19,274 nucleotides of DNA from CAYXEN01 sp964464035 (GCA_964464035.1 CAYXEN010000052.1:1-19274); one strand, 5' to 3'. Shown: positions 7,801-15,091, numbered from the stretch's first letter. Numbers and translations are program-made. The notes: a model not told the origin generated them from the letters alone.

Positions 7801-8872
7801 ACTCCGCCGTCATTCCTCTCAGGCTGAAGTGCTCGAGTATTCTCGCTCTCGCCTTGCGCCCGAGGTCGGCGCGCAGGGTCTCGTCTTCGAGCAGCATCGC
7901 CGTCTTCTCCGCCACCGCCGCCGGATCGCCCGGCTCGACGAGGAACCCGGTCTCCCCGTCCACCACCACCTCCCCGTTGCCTCCCACGTCGGTGACCACG
8001 GCCGGAACCTCGCTGGCCCCGGCCTCGAGCAGTGCAAGAGGTATTCCTTCGGTGGTACTGGTGAGAAGGAAAACATCCAAACTTCTCAACAAGGCCGGCA
8101 CGTCCCCCACGGCTCCGAGGAAATCTATCCTGTCGCGGGAGGGGAGCGACGCGGCCAGTGCTTCGAGTTCTCGCCGGGAAGGCCCGTCGCCGGCCAGGAC
8201 GAGGCGTACGTCGTCGATCCGGCGCGCCAGGATGTCGAAAGCCTCGATCATCGTCCGCTGATCTTTTTCGGGAGAGAGGCGCGCGACGGTCCCTATCAAT
8301 CTTTTCCCCGCGGATTCATCCGCGAACCGGCCGGGCCGCGACGCGGGGCGGTACAAATCGGTATCGATACCGTTGTGTATAATGGAGATCTTGCGGACGG
8401 GCACTCTCTCTATGTCCCTGGCCACATCGAAGGCGTTCCTGGATACGGTTACGATCCTGGTCGTGAGGAACGAACTTATCCTGTTGAGCAACACCTTGCG
8501 GGGCTTGTCCGGCCAATCCCTGCCGTGTTTCGTGTGAACGACGGCCTTGGTGCGGGCGGCCTTCGCCGCAAGGGATCCATAGAAGTGGGCAGCCGCGTTG
8601 TGCGTGTGGAGGATGTCCGCTTTGTGCCGCCGCAGCCAGCCGGAGATGGGACGCACGAGCTTCAAGTCCAAGCCCTCCCGCCTGCCGAAAGTCGTTATCT
8701 CGATGCCCATCTTCTCGACCTCGGGCGCGAGTTCGCCCGGGCCTTCCAGGCATCCGAGAGTGAGGTCGAACTCGTCCCTGTTCAAGGATCCAAGGAAGCT
8801 CACCACCAGCTTCTCCAATCCTCCCAGGTCGAGGTTGAGCACCAGGTGGGCTATCTTGATTCTGGACGACAT
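7763..8872 (-). CDS. GT4 glycosyltransferase, first gene of the minus arm
   Basis: This is a 369-residue family-4 glycosyltransferase. KIAHLVLNLDLGGLEKLV, close to the N-terminus, is the glycine-rich opening typical of WalM- and PelF-like GT4 enzymes. IIHNGIDTDLYRP, GTVARLSPEKDQ and LVLAGDGPSRREL mark the second Rossmann domain. STTEGIPLALLEAGASEVPAV carries the EX7E pair (E275 and E283). I chose ATG 8872, which has GAGG six bases upstream. A GTG at 8884 extends the frame by four codons but has no ribosome site. Its 3' end overlaps the next glycosyltransferase by 38 bases. It lies divergently from the deacetylase across a 189-base promoter region and so probably leads the minus operon. Confidence 0.9.
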   Translation of the reverse strand: MSSRIKIAHLVLNLDLGGLEKLVVSFLGSLNRDEFDLTLGCLEGPGELAPEVEKMGIEITTFGRREGLDLKLVRPISGWLRRHKADILHTHNAAAHFYGSLAAKAARTKAVVHTKHGRDWPDKPRKVLLNRISSFLTTRIVTVSRNAFDVARDIERVPVRKISIIHNGIDTDLYRPASRPGRFADESAGKRLIGTVARLSPEKDQRTMIEAFDILARRIDDVRLVLAGDGPSRRELEALAASLPSRDRIDFLGAVGDVPALLRSLDVFLLTSTTEGIPLALLEAGASEVPAVVTDVGGNGEVVVDGETGFLVEPGDPAAVAEKTAMLLEDETLRADLGRKARARILEHFSLRGMTAEYETLYRECAKRS

Positions 8873-9061
8873 CCAGGTCCTCACGGAAGCCGGCGATGGA
8901 CACGCCCGGCGGTTTTGGTATAGATTCTATCGAGTCGGCGTCGAATGCATTCTAGCGCCAAGGTTCTTTTTTTGCCAGTTTATTAGCGGCGGGCGGGGGT
9001 GGAAGTACTGGCTTTCGGATGTCGACGCCGTTCGATCCTCATACTCGAGCGAGGTGGCTGC
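8873..9061. promoter_or_regulatory. Divergent promoter region of the polysaccharide locus
   Basis: This 189-base spacer separates the two arms. On the plus strand TGGACA (8897-8902), 16 bases and TATAGA (8919-8924) form a fair sigma70-type match. The -10 lies in the inverted repeat ATAGA-T-TCTAT (8920-8930). On the minus strand TAGAAT (8954-8949) with TGGCAA 17 bases upstream (8977-8972) is a weaker candidate. A 7-base T-run lies at 8967-8973. No gene is seen. The arrangement would allow coordinated control of both arms. Confidence 0.45.
9051..9057 (+). promoter_or_regulatory. Ribosome site supporting a TTG start
   Basis: GAGGTGG lies four bases before TTG at 9062. This favours MGKFPILMYHRI as the deacetylase N-terminus over an in-frame upstream start at 8999. 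Confidence 0.55.
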
Positions 9062-9844
9062 TTGGGAAAGTTCCCCATACTGATGTATCACAGGATCCGC
9101 TCGGAGCAGTGCCCGGTGCGGGACGAGGAAGAAGCCCGTTACGCCGTCTCCGCCGACGCTTTCACCGCGCAGATGGAAATCATCTCCAAGCTGGGCTTGC
9201 GCGGCGTGTCCGTAAGGGATTTCCTGGCCGAGCGCGGCCGGGGCGCGAACGCGAACGAAGTGGTGGTCATCACTTTCGACGACGGAAACAGGAGCGATTA
9301 CGTGCATGCCCTGCCGCTGCTCGGGAAGATCGGTTTTTCCGCCACATTTTTCGTTTCGACGAGTCGCATAGGCAAGGACGACGGGTTGAGCGAAGCGATG
9401 ATAAGGGAGATGAGTGATCAGGGCATGGAGATAGGTTCCCATGGGATGACGCACGCGTTCCTCACGGAGCTCGGCGATGCCGGGCTTGCGCGCGAGTGCG
9501 GCGAATCGAGGGCGAAGCTGCGGTCCATAACCGGCATGGAGATAACCGCGTTCGCGCCTCCCGGCGGCATGATCGATTCGCGCGTTTTCTCGGCGCTCGA
9601 GGCCCACGGCTACGAGGTCGTCTGCACCTCGCGCTTCGGGTTGAACGGGATCGATTCGCCTCGTTTCGGCCTGAAGAGAATCCCGGTCACCGCGGGCACG
9701 GATGAAGGAACGTTTCGTGCAATCGTCGAGCGGTCGGCCTGGCGGTTGTCGCGTCTCTACCTCTATTATTACTTGCGAAGCTCGATCCGCCGGGTGCTCG
9801 GGGAGGGGATCTACCGCAACGTCCGAGGCGCCCTTCGGAAATGA
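9062..9844 (+). CDS. NodB-family polysaccharide deacetylase
   Basis: This is a 260-residue carbohydrate esterase family 4 enzyme, which removes N- or O-acetyl groups from glycans using a divalent metal. PILMYHRI near the start is typical of the family. ITFDDG (70-75) supplies the general-base and metal Asp (D73, D74), and SHGMTH (126-131) supplies the two metal His (H127, H131). FAPPGG replaces the common R-x-P-[YF] motif 3. SATFFV follows the first motif as expected. There is no signal peptide, and the enzyme may act in the cytoplasm on a lipid-linked or short oligosaccharide. The TTG start is chosen from the GAGGTGG site and the MYHRI position; starts up to 21 codons upstream cannot be excluded. 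The C-terminus is basic and aromatic (LYLYYYLRSSIRR), which may promote membrane contact. A GT2 synthase follows after 39 bases. Confidence 0.88.
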   Translation: MGKFPILMYHRIRSEQCPVRDEEEARYAVSADAFTAQMEIISKLGLRGVSVRDFLAERGRGANANEVVVITFDDGNRSDYVHALPLLGKIGFSATFFVSTSRIGKDDGLSEAMIREMSDQGMEIGSHGMTHAFLTELGDAGLARECGESRAKLRSITGMEITAFAPPGGMIDSRVFSALEAHGYEVVCTSRFGLNGIDSPRFGLKRIPVTAGTDEGTFRAIVERSAWRLSRLYLYYYLRSSIRRVLGEGIYRNVRGALRK

Positions 9845-9883
9845 ATTTCGAAAGGCGCCGCCGCAGCGGAGGTGTCGAATCGG

Positions 9884-11005
9884 ATGAAGATTCTTTTCTG
9901 GGTGAGCGTGTCCGCGATCTTCTACGTGTACGCTGTCTATCCCGTGGTGATCTACGTGTGGGGAACTTTCTTCCGCAGGTTCGCCGCCAAGAGTTACGAT
10001 ACGTACCCTCTATCCGTGGTTCTGGCCGTGCGCGACGAGGAGCAGCGCATAGCAGGCAGGATCGAGAACCTCCTCGACCAGGAATATCCACCCGAACTCA
10101 TCGAGATCATCGTCGTCTCGGACGGGTCCGTGGATCGCACCGCCGAGATAGCGAGAAACTTCGAAGACGAGCGCATAAAGGTGATCGAACTGGATCGCCC
10201 CGGGGGCAAGGCGGCGGCGATAAACGCGGGCGTGCAAGCCGCATCCAACGAGATCATAGTCTTCGCGGACGCGAGGCAGGACTTCTCCCGCAACGCCTAC
10301 GCCGAGCTCGTTTCCATGTTTCACGACGAGAAGGTCGGCGCCGTGAGCGGGGAACTGGTCTTCGTCGAGGGAGAAGGCGGCGAGATGCGGGAGGGCGTCG
10401 GCCTCTATTGGAAGTACGAGAAACTGATCCGCCGCAAGGAGAGCGCGGCCGATTCGGTCGTGGGCGCGAGCGGATCGATCTACGCGATAAGGAAGAGCCT
10501 GTTCTCGCCGCTCCCCCCGTACACGATTCTCGATGATTTCCTCCTGCCCATGCGGATCGTTCTCAAGGGATACCGCGTGCTCTTCATTCGATCCGCCAAA
10601 GCTTTCGATCGCGTATCCCCGAACGCTTCCCGGGAATTCAAGAGAAAGGTGCGCACGCTCGCCGGGAATTTCCAGGCCGTGAAGCTGGAACCGGCCCTGC
10701 TCGATCCGCGGAGGAACCGGTTGTTCTTCCAGCTGGTCTCACACAAGCTGGGAAGGCTGTTCGTTCCGTATTTCTGCCTGGCCGCGCTCGTCGCGGATTT
10801 CCAGATCGCGGGAGCCTTCTATCGCTTTCTCCTGGTTCTGCAGATTCTCTTCTACGCCTCGGCGCTGCTCAAGTTCACGCCTCTCGGGCGCAAGTCGTGC
10901 GGGGGCGTTTTTCGCGTGGCCTGGACTTTCATCGTCTTGAATGCGGCCGCGGTCGGGGGATTGATCGTCTTCGCCACGGGAAGGGAGAAGGCCGTCTGGA
11001 GGTAG
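9884..11005 (+). CDS. Membrane GT2 glycosyltransferase, NodC/hyaluronan-synthase-like
   Basis: This 373-residue processive-type family-2 glycosyltransferase would polymerise a sugar from a nucleotide donor at the inner membrane. An N-terminal membrane helix spans about 5-27. The GT-A domain has LSVVLAVRDEEQRI (43-56), VVSDGSVDRT (77-86), RPGGKAAAIN (105-114) with the usual GK, and FADARQDF (127-134) at the metal-binding position. ILDDFLLPMR (215-224) carries the catalytic-base Asp, and KVRTLAGNFQ (255-264) stands where QxxRW normally lies. Two to three C-terminal helices follow (about 290-325 and 345-368). The start is ATG 9884 because GGAGGTG (9868-9874) precedes it by nine bases; the GTG at 9872 lies within that site and is unlikely. 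With the upstream deacetylase it resembles nodB-nodC or poly-N-acetylglucosamine modules. Confidence 0.88.
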   Translation: MKILFWVSVSAIFYVYAVYPVVIYVWGTFFRRFAAKSYDTYPLSVVLAVRDEEQRIAGRIENLLDQEYPPELIEIIVVSDGSVDRTAEIARNFEDERIKVIELDRPGGKAAAINAGVQAASNEIIVFADARQDFSRNAYAELVSMFHDEKVGAVSGELVFVEGEGGEMREGVGLYWKYEKLIRRKESAADSVVGASGSIYAIRKSLFSPLPPYTILDDFLLPMRIVLKGYRVLFIRSAKAFDRVSPNASREFKRKVRTLAGNFQAVKLEPALLDPRRNRLFFQLVSHKLGRLFVPYFCLAALVADFQIAGAFYRFLLVLQILFYASALLKFTPLGRKSCGGVFRVAWTFIVLNAAAVGGLIVFATGREKAVWR

Positions 11006-11025
11006 CCCCGGGGGGTCTGGGGGCT
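11004..11025. terminator. GC hairpin between convergent genes
   Basis: AGCCCC (11004-11009) pairs with GGGGCT (11020-11025) over a 10-base loop. It contains part of the stop codons of both the plus-strand GT2 gene and the minus-strand aminopeptidase gene, which lie only 19 bases apart. No U-tract is present, so it may be a bidirectional pause or stabilising stem and not a canonical terminator. Confidence 0.4.
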
Positions 11026-12539
11026 CACAGGTTCCTGATCATTCTCTTGTTCGCAAGCGTTTCGAGAACCCTCAAGGCGAGATCGACGCCGTATCCGGTG
11101 CCGCCCTTCGGCTTGTAGGAAACCGCATTGTTGTCGCTCAGGAAGGGCCCCGCGATGTCTACGTGGGCCCATGGGATGTCTTCCGCGAACCGCCCGAGCA
11201 GAGCGGCCGCGCTTATGGTCGATCCGTCCCTTCCCGCGAAGTTCTTGTAGTCGGCTATGTCGCCCTTCACCTTCTCGGAGAACGCCTCAGTGAGCGGCAG
11301 CTGCCAGACGGGTTCGCCCGCCTTCCTGCCTTCTTCGACTATGACGTTCACGAGCTTCTGGTTGTTGCCCATGACGCCGGCGATCTCCTTGCCGAGGGCT
11401 ATCACGCAAGCGCCGGTCAGGGTGGCGAAGTCGATGATCGCCCTGGGCGCAAACGATCCGGCGTACGAGATCGCGTCCGAGAGAATCAACCTCCCCTCCG
11501 CGTCAGTGGAAAGGATCTCGATCGTCTTGCCGCTGTAAGTGGTGATTATGTCGCCGGGTTTGAGGGCCCTTTGCCCGGGCATGTTCTCGACGCACGGGAT
11601 GATCGCCATTATCTGCAATGGGATCTTCAGTCTGGCCGCCGCCGCGATCGTGCTCATCACCAACGCTCCCCCCGCCATGTCTCCCTTCATCTCGTCCATG
11701 TGTTCCCAGGGTTTGAGCGAGATTCCTCCCGAATCGAATGTCACGCCCTTGCCGACGAGGCAAATCAGCAGGAGCCTGTTCTTGTTGCGGTTGTAGTGGA
11801 GGATTATGACCTTGGGTTCCTCGGCGCTGCCCTTGGCCACTCCGGCCACCCCCCCCATCTTCTTTTTCTTTATTTCTCCTATTCCGAGGATCCTGCAATG
11901 CAGGTTGAACCGGCGGGCGAAGCTCTTGGCCTTCGCAGCCATCTGGGACGGGGTGAGTTCGTTCGCCGGCGTGTTGACCATGTCCCTGACTTCGATGATG
12001 TGCTCGGCGACGAGTTGCGCCCTCGAGGCCGCCTTGGCCAGCGGGCGCCTGTCGCGCGACGTCATGACGGTCAATTCCTCGATGCGCGTCGGTTTCTTGT
12101 CATCGGCCTTACGGGAGAAGGAGTACGCGGCGAGCGCGAAGCCCTTGATGAAGGCCCCGAGGAACTCGGCCAGGGGGACCTTGGAGAAAGACTCGTTGCA
12201 GAGCAAGTGGCAGTGCTCGAACTTCCTTTTTTGCAGGAGCTTGGAAGCGTTCCCGGCCGCCTGCATTACTTTTTCCGGCTTGAACTTGGCGCGTTCACCC
12301 ACTCCCAGGAGAAGGAGGTTGGCGGGACCCGCCTCACCGGGCACGGCCACGAGAAGGGTCTCTCCGTTGTCGGGAGCGAAGATCGATCTACTCAGGTAGT
12401 CCTTGATGATTCCGCCGCAGGCGGCGTCGATTTTTTTCATGGGGCCGCGTGAAACGCTGGTTTCCTTGAAGAGCGGGATGATGATGGTTTCTTCCTTGCC
12501 CGTGAATTCGACTGAGGAAAAGGAGATTTTTCTTATCAT
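11025..12539 (-). CDS. pepA: M17 leucyl aminopeptidase
   Basis: This 504-residue cytosolic metallo-aminopeptidase releases N-terminal residues, preferentially Leu-like, and is normally hexameric. The N-terminal regulatory domain spans roughly 1-170; the catalytic domain follows. The two-metal site is complete: GKGVTFDSGG (263-272) gives K264 and D269, SLKP gives K276, KGDMAGG gives D287, and STDAEGR (344-350) gives D346, E348 and R350. All match the E. coli PepA residues with a constant six-residue offset. The family signature is normally NTDAEGRL; here Ser replaces Asn. The C-terminus ends after VDLALRVLETLANKR. ATG 12539 has GGAG five bases upstream. It is the last gene of a minus-strand run, 46 bases after the ferredoxin gene; a functional link to lipid genes is not evident. 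I did not see DNA-binding features as in E. coli PepA. Confidence 0.93.
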   Translation of the reverse strand: MIRKISFSSVEFTGKEETIIIPLFKETSVSRGPMKKIDAACGGIIKDYLSRSIFAPDNGETLLVAVPGEAGPANLLLLGVGERAKFKPEKVMQAAGNASKLLQKRKFEHCHLLCNESFSKVPLAEFLGAFIKGFALAAYSFSRKADDKKPTRIEELTVMTSRDRRPLAKAASRAQLVAEHIIEVRDMVNTPANELTPSQMAAKAKSFARRFNLHCRILGIGEIKKKKMGGVAGVAKGSAEEPKVIILHYNRNKNRLLLICLVGKGVTFDSGGISLKPWEHMDEMKGDMAGGALVMSTIAAAARLKIPLQIMAIIPCVENMPGQRALKPGDIITTYSGKTIEILSTDAEGRLILSDAISYAGSFAPRAIIDFATLTGACVIALGKEIAGVMGNNQKLVNVIVEEGRKAGEPVWQLPLTEAFSEKVKGDIADYKNFAGRDGSTISAAALLGRFAEDIPWAHVDIAGPFLSDNNAVSYKPKGGTGYGVDLALRVLETLANKRMIRNL

Positions 12540-12585
12540 GACAACTCCATCGGGAAAATGAATTGGATAAGGATGCAGGGTGCGC

Positions 12586-12813
12586 TCAAGACTGCGCAGC
12601 GGAATCGTCGCCCGCCGGTGCGGGGTCGCCGCCCGTCTCCACTATCGCGCCCGTCGGGCACGCGGATACGCACAAAAAACAATTATTGCACAGGTCCTCT
12701 TCGAAGACAAGCTCCAAAGAGCGCAGAAGCAGCGCCTCGGTGGGACAAACCGCCCCGCAGGCGGCGCAGCTCAAGCACTCTTCGCGGCGTATGATTATTC
12801 TTCGCGTTCCCAT
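12586..12813 (-). CDS. 2[4Fe-4S] ferredoxin
   Basis: This 75-residue bacterial-type ferredoxin has two complete cluster motifs: C13xxC16xxC19xxxC23-P and C42xxC45xxC48xxxC52-P. Each Cys set contributes to both clusters in this fold, and all eight Cys are present. The tail after residue 57 is acidic and Ala-rich. It overlaps the end of the geranylgeranyl-reductase-like gene by 19 bases in another frame, so the two proteins are probably made together, and this one is the likely electron donor for that flavoenzyme. In Methanosarcina a neighbouring ferredoxin is known to reduce geranylgeranyl reductase. I took ATG 12813 because the first cluster motif begins 12 residues later, as usual. A longer reading of the frame into the reductase gene gives only Arg-rich out-of-frame sequence. 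Confidence 0.9.
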   Translation of the reverse strand: MGTRRIIIRREECLSCAACGAVCPTEALLLRSLELVFEEDLCNNCFLCVSACPTGAIVETGGDPAPAGDDSAAQS

Positions 12814-14012
12814 AACGACGCCCCGGCCTTGATAAACACTCCGGGCAGGCTGGAAAATGCGTTCCGGAACAGCCCCGCGTAATCGATACTCCTTGGGTCC
12901 ATGCCGGACGAAGCGGTTCCGAGTACTCCGATGACGGTGTCCATCTCCCTGTCGCTGAGCCGGGCGAATACGCGCCGCAGGAAGGCGAACCTGTCGATCG
13001 TCCTCCCGTTGCGCTCGTACCACCTACGGTCGAAGGCTCCGAGGCTGCGGGCGCTGAGGTCTTGGCGCGCGAACGAATCGATGATCACTGGCGCGGCTTC
13101 CTCGGCGCTCTCCAGGGAATTCATTATCCCTCCACCGGAGAAGGGGTTGTTGTGTCCGGCGGCTTCACCTGCGAGGAGGAGGCCGTCAGCGACCACGGAC
13201 GCGGGGGTCTTGATGCCCGACGTCGCTCCCGCGATGACTCTTACTATCGCGGCCGATGGAAAGTTCGCTGCCATGAAATCGTCGAGGTAGTCTTTCGCCG
13301 TTCGGCCTCCGGCCATGGAGGGAATGACGCCGACTCCCACGTTGGCGCGCCCCTTCCCCTTGGGGAAGACCCAGGCGTAGCCTCCCGGCGCGATGCTCCT
13401 GCCCGCGTGGATCCATATCTCGTCGTCGGGGAACCCCGGACCCTCCATCAGATACTGGGCGCAGGAATGTATCTGCGAAATGGTCAGGGGGTGCTTGAGG
13501 CCTGCCCATCTGCCGACGTACGACTCCACGCCGTCCGCGCCGACTGTGAGCCGGGCCTTGATCATGTAGGTCGCGTTCCGCGCGTGATCCAGGATGGTCG
13601 CTCCGGCGAAGCGCCCCTTGTCACGGCACAGCCCGGTCACTTCGTTGTTCGTCCTGATCTCCGCTCCCGCCTCCTCGGCCCGAGCGGCCAGGGCCTGGTC
13701 GAAGAGGTCTCTTTCGAGCACGAGTCCCAATCCCGGCGATCTTCTCGCCAGGGATTCTCCCCCGGGCGCGGTCAGACGAATCCCGTTCACTTCGGCCGCG
13801 ATCCATTTCGAGTCGATGGGTATGAAATGCGACAGTTCTTCCGCGCTCCCGGTCGCTTCGGCGCAGCGTACGGGCACTCCAACGCTGGGGCGTTTCTCCA
13901 CCACGATCACGCGGAGTCCCGCCTCGGCGAGGCGGCGGGCCAGCATGCCGCCGGCCACTCCGCATCCCGCGATGAGGACATCGGTTTCTTCCACGTGAGT
14001 ATCGGGTACCAT
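12795..14012 (-). CDS. Geranylgeranyl-reductase-family FAD oxidoreductase
   Basis: This 405-residue flavoprotein belongs to the family that saturates isoprenoid chains (archaeal digeranylgeranylglycerophospholipid reductase, ChlP-like and menaquinone-side-chain reductases). The FAD site is LIAGCGVAGGMLARRLAEAG (13-32) with E39 ending the second strand. VRCAEATG (48-55) resembles the conserved Cys-containing motif. Also seen are VGADGVES (157-164), PGGYAWVFPKGKGRANVGVG (209-228) and LLLAGEAAGHNNPFSGGGI (278-296), the second FAD motif. The substrate could be a quinone tail, a polyprenyl lipid or ether lipid; sequence alone does not decide. It follows the beta-barrel-like gene by 16 bases and overlaps the ferredoxin gene by 19. 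ATG 14012 lacks a good ribosome site and sits in a short hairpin; GTG at 13994 (giving MEETDVLIAG) is an alternative start. Confidence 0.88.
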   Translation of the reverse strand: MVPDTHVEETDVLIAGCGVAGGMLARRLAEAGLRVIVVEKRPSVGVPVRCAEATGSAEELSHFIPIDSKWIAAEVNGIRLTAPGGESLARRSPGLGLVLERDLFDQALAARAEEAGAEIRTNNEVTGLCRDKGRFAGATILDHARNATYMIKARLTVGADGVESYVGRWAGLKHPLTISQIHSCAQYLMEGPGFPDDEIWIHAGRSIAPGGYAWVFPKGKGRANVGVGVIPSMAGGRTAKDYLDDFMAANFPSAAIVRVIAGATSGIKTPASVVADGLLLAGEAAGHNNPFSGGGIMNSLESAEEAAPVIIDSFARQDLSARSLGAFDRRWYERNGRTIDRFAFLRRVFARLSDREMDTVIGVLGTASSGMDPRSIDYAGLFRNAFSSLPGVFIKAGASLWEREE

Positions 14013-14019
14013 CCGGTAC
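14006..14019 (-). promoter_or_regulatory. Small hairpin covering the reductase start codon
   Basis: On the minus strand GTACC-GGAT-GGTAC forms a 5-bp stem with a 4-base loop, and the ATG (14012-14010) lies inside it. Because the preceding gene ends at 14029, ribosomes finishing that gene could open the stem. It may instead mean that translation begins at GTG 13994. Confidence 0.3.
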
Positions 14020-14028
14020 GGTCCGGAG

Positions 14029-14835
14029 TCAGAACGCCTTCAAGACGCCTACGTTCAAGACGAAGCCGGTGTAGTCGACCAGGAAGTTTATCTTCCTCGT
14101 TTCGGTGGCGCTCACGTTCACGTCGAGAGGGAAACGGCTCTGGGCTATGTGATAGCGGGCTTCCATGTTGAAGGCGAAAGTGTTGGTCACATAATAGAGG
14201 GCTCCGACTACGCCCTGGATGCCGGCTTCCATGCTCCATTTGGTCACCTTGACGGTGGGGCGGACCACCGTGCTGTCGGACGGTGAAGGAGGGCTCGACC
14301 ACTCGTCGACCGCGTCTTCCTTGTAGACGGCGTGCGGTATCCATGCGCTGAAACCGCCGCCCACGTAAGGCTGGAATTCGTTGACAGATGCATCGGTGAA
14401 GAAGTACAAGGCGTCCCCCGAGATGCTGAAGAGATCTACGTTGAACCGGCGTTTGAAGGTCCTCAACGGGTACGGCGCCGTCCCTACGGAGGGAACGCTC
14501 TTGCCGTTGCTCTCCGAGCGGAGGAATGCTATGGAAGCATTGGCTCTCACCGCCAACTTGGGATGGAGCTTGACCGTGTACGATCCGTCCAGCTGTATCG
14601 AATTGCTGAAATCATCGTCGAACGCCTGGATGCTCGGGTCTTTTCTCTTGTCACTCAGGAAGCCATACATTTCCCCGTTCGTCGCACCTCCGAAAAACCC
14701 GATCCTCAATGAAATAGATCTCTTGGGTATGGGGCCGTAATACTTGGCCGGTTTGAGGATCGGGCCGGCGGCGGCGCCCAGCGCCGCGGAGGCGAGTATG
14801 AAAAGGGCGCAGATCAATGAGACTAGCGACTTCAT
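14029..14835 (-). CDS. Probable outer-membrane beta-barrel protein
   Basis: This 268-residue protein has a signal peptide (MKSLVSLICALF-LASAALGAAAG, likely cut near residue 22). The mature part alternates polar and hydrophobic residues as in membrane beta strands: ISLRIGFFGGATNG near 45, GSYTVKLHPKLAVRANASIAF, FNVDLFSISGDALYFF, FQPYVGGGFSAWIPHAVY, TKWSMEAGIQGVVGALYYV, FAFNMEARYHIA and KINFLVDYTGFVLNVGVL. It ends in Phe (VLKAF), the usual BAM recognition residue. The size and GGGFSAWIP segment resemble OmpW/OmpA-like eight-strand barrels, but I cannot name a family. AAAGGAGA (14848-14841) precedes the ATG by five bases. It heads the minus run that contains the reductase and ferredoxin genes and has a structured leader. 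Confidence 0.75.
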   Translation of the reverse strand: MKSLVSLICALFILASAALGAAAGPILKPAKYYGPIPKRSISLRIGFFGGATNGEMYGFLSDKRKDPSIQAFDDDFSNSIQLDGSYTVKLHPKLAVRANASIAFLRSESNGKSVPSVGTAPYPLRTFKRRFNVDLFSISGDALYFFTDASVNEFQPYVGGGFSAWIPHAVYKEDAVDEWSSPPSPSDSTVVRPTVKVTKWSMEAGIQGVVGALYYVTNTFAFNMEARYHIAQSRFPLDVNVSATETRKINFLVDYTGFVLNVGVLKAF

Positions 14836-14855
14836 CAGCTTCTCCTTTACGCGCG

Positions 14856-14902
14856 ACCGGTTGCTTGCTTCCGGTTCCCGGAGGATTCCGGAGCCCGGAA
14901 TC
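14856..14902 (-). promoter_or_regulatory. Two-hairpin leader before the beta-barrel-like gene
   Basis: In the minus-strand leader GATTCCGG (14884-14891) pairs with CCGGAATC (14895-14902) as a perfect 8-bp stem with a 3-base loop. Nearer the gene, ACCGG (14856-14860) pairs with CCGGT (14871-14875) over a 10-base loop containing a GCTT repeat. The ribosome site lies just downstream at 14848-14841. The outer stem may stabilise the mRNA or bind a regulator. Confidence 0.4.
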
Positions 14903-15091
14903 GGTGGACATGGGTTTTACAGCGGTCTTTCGAGAGAGAAATCAATACCATTGGAGCTCAAGCTGCCGATCAGAAGTGAAACGGGGTCTCTTACTTATAG
15001 AATGGCAATTTTGGTTCGGTTTTACAAGAATTTCTTTTATGCTTGTTGACATGCCGGGTTGCAACCGCGATTTTCATGTTAGTGTTATGGC

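Noticed and set aside
7688..8923. 411-codon plus-strand open frame opposite a GT4 gene
   Set aside because: It mirrors a well-supported glycosyltransferase and would end within the divergent promoter region without a domain.
8961..8980. T-run suggesting a terminator
   Set aside because: No stable stem precedes the seven Ts, and no gene ends there.
11163..12452. 429-codon plus-strand open frame opposite the aminopeptidase
   Set aside because: It is antisense to an M17 enzyme with all catalytic residues.
12814..13023. N-terminal extension of the ferredoxin frame
   Set aside because: The 70 extra residues are Arg-rich out-of-frame reductase sequence. The ferredoxin begins naturally at 12813.
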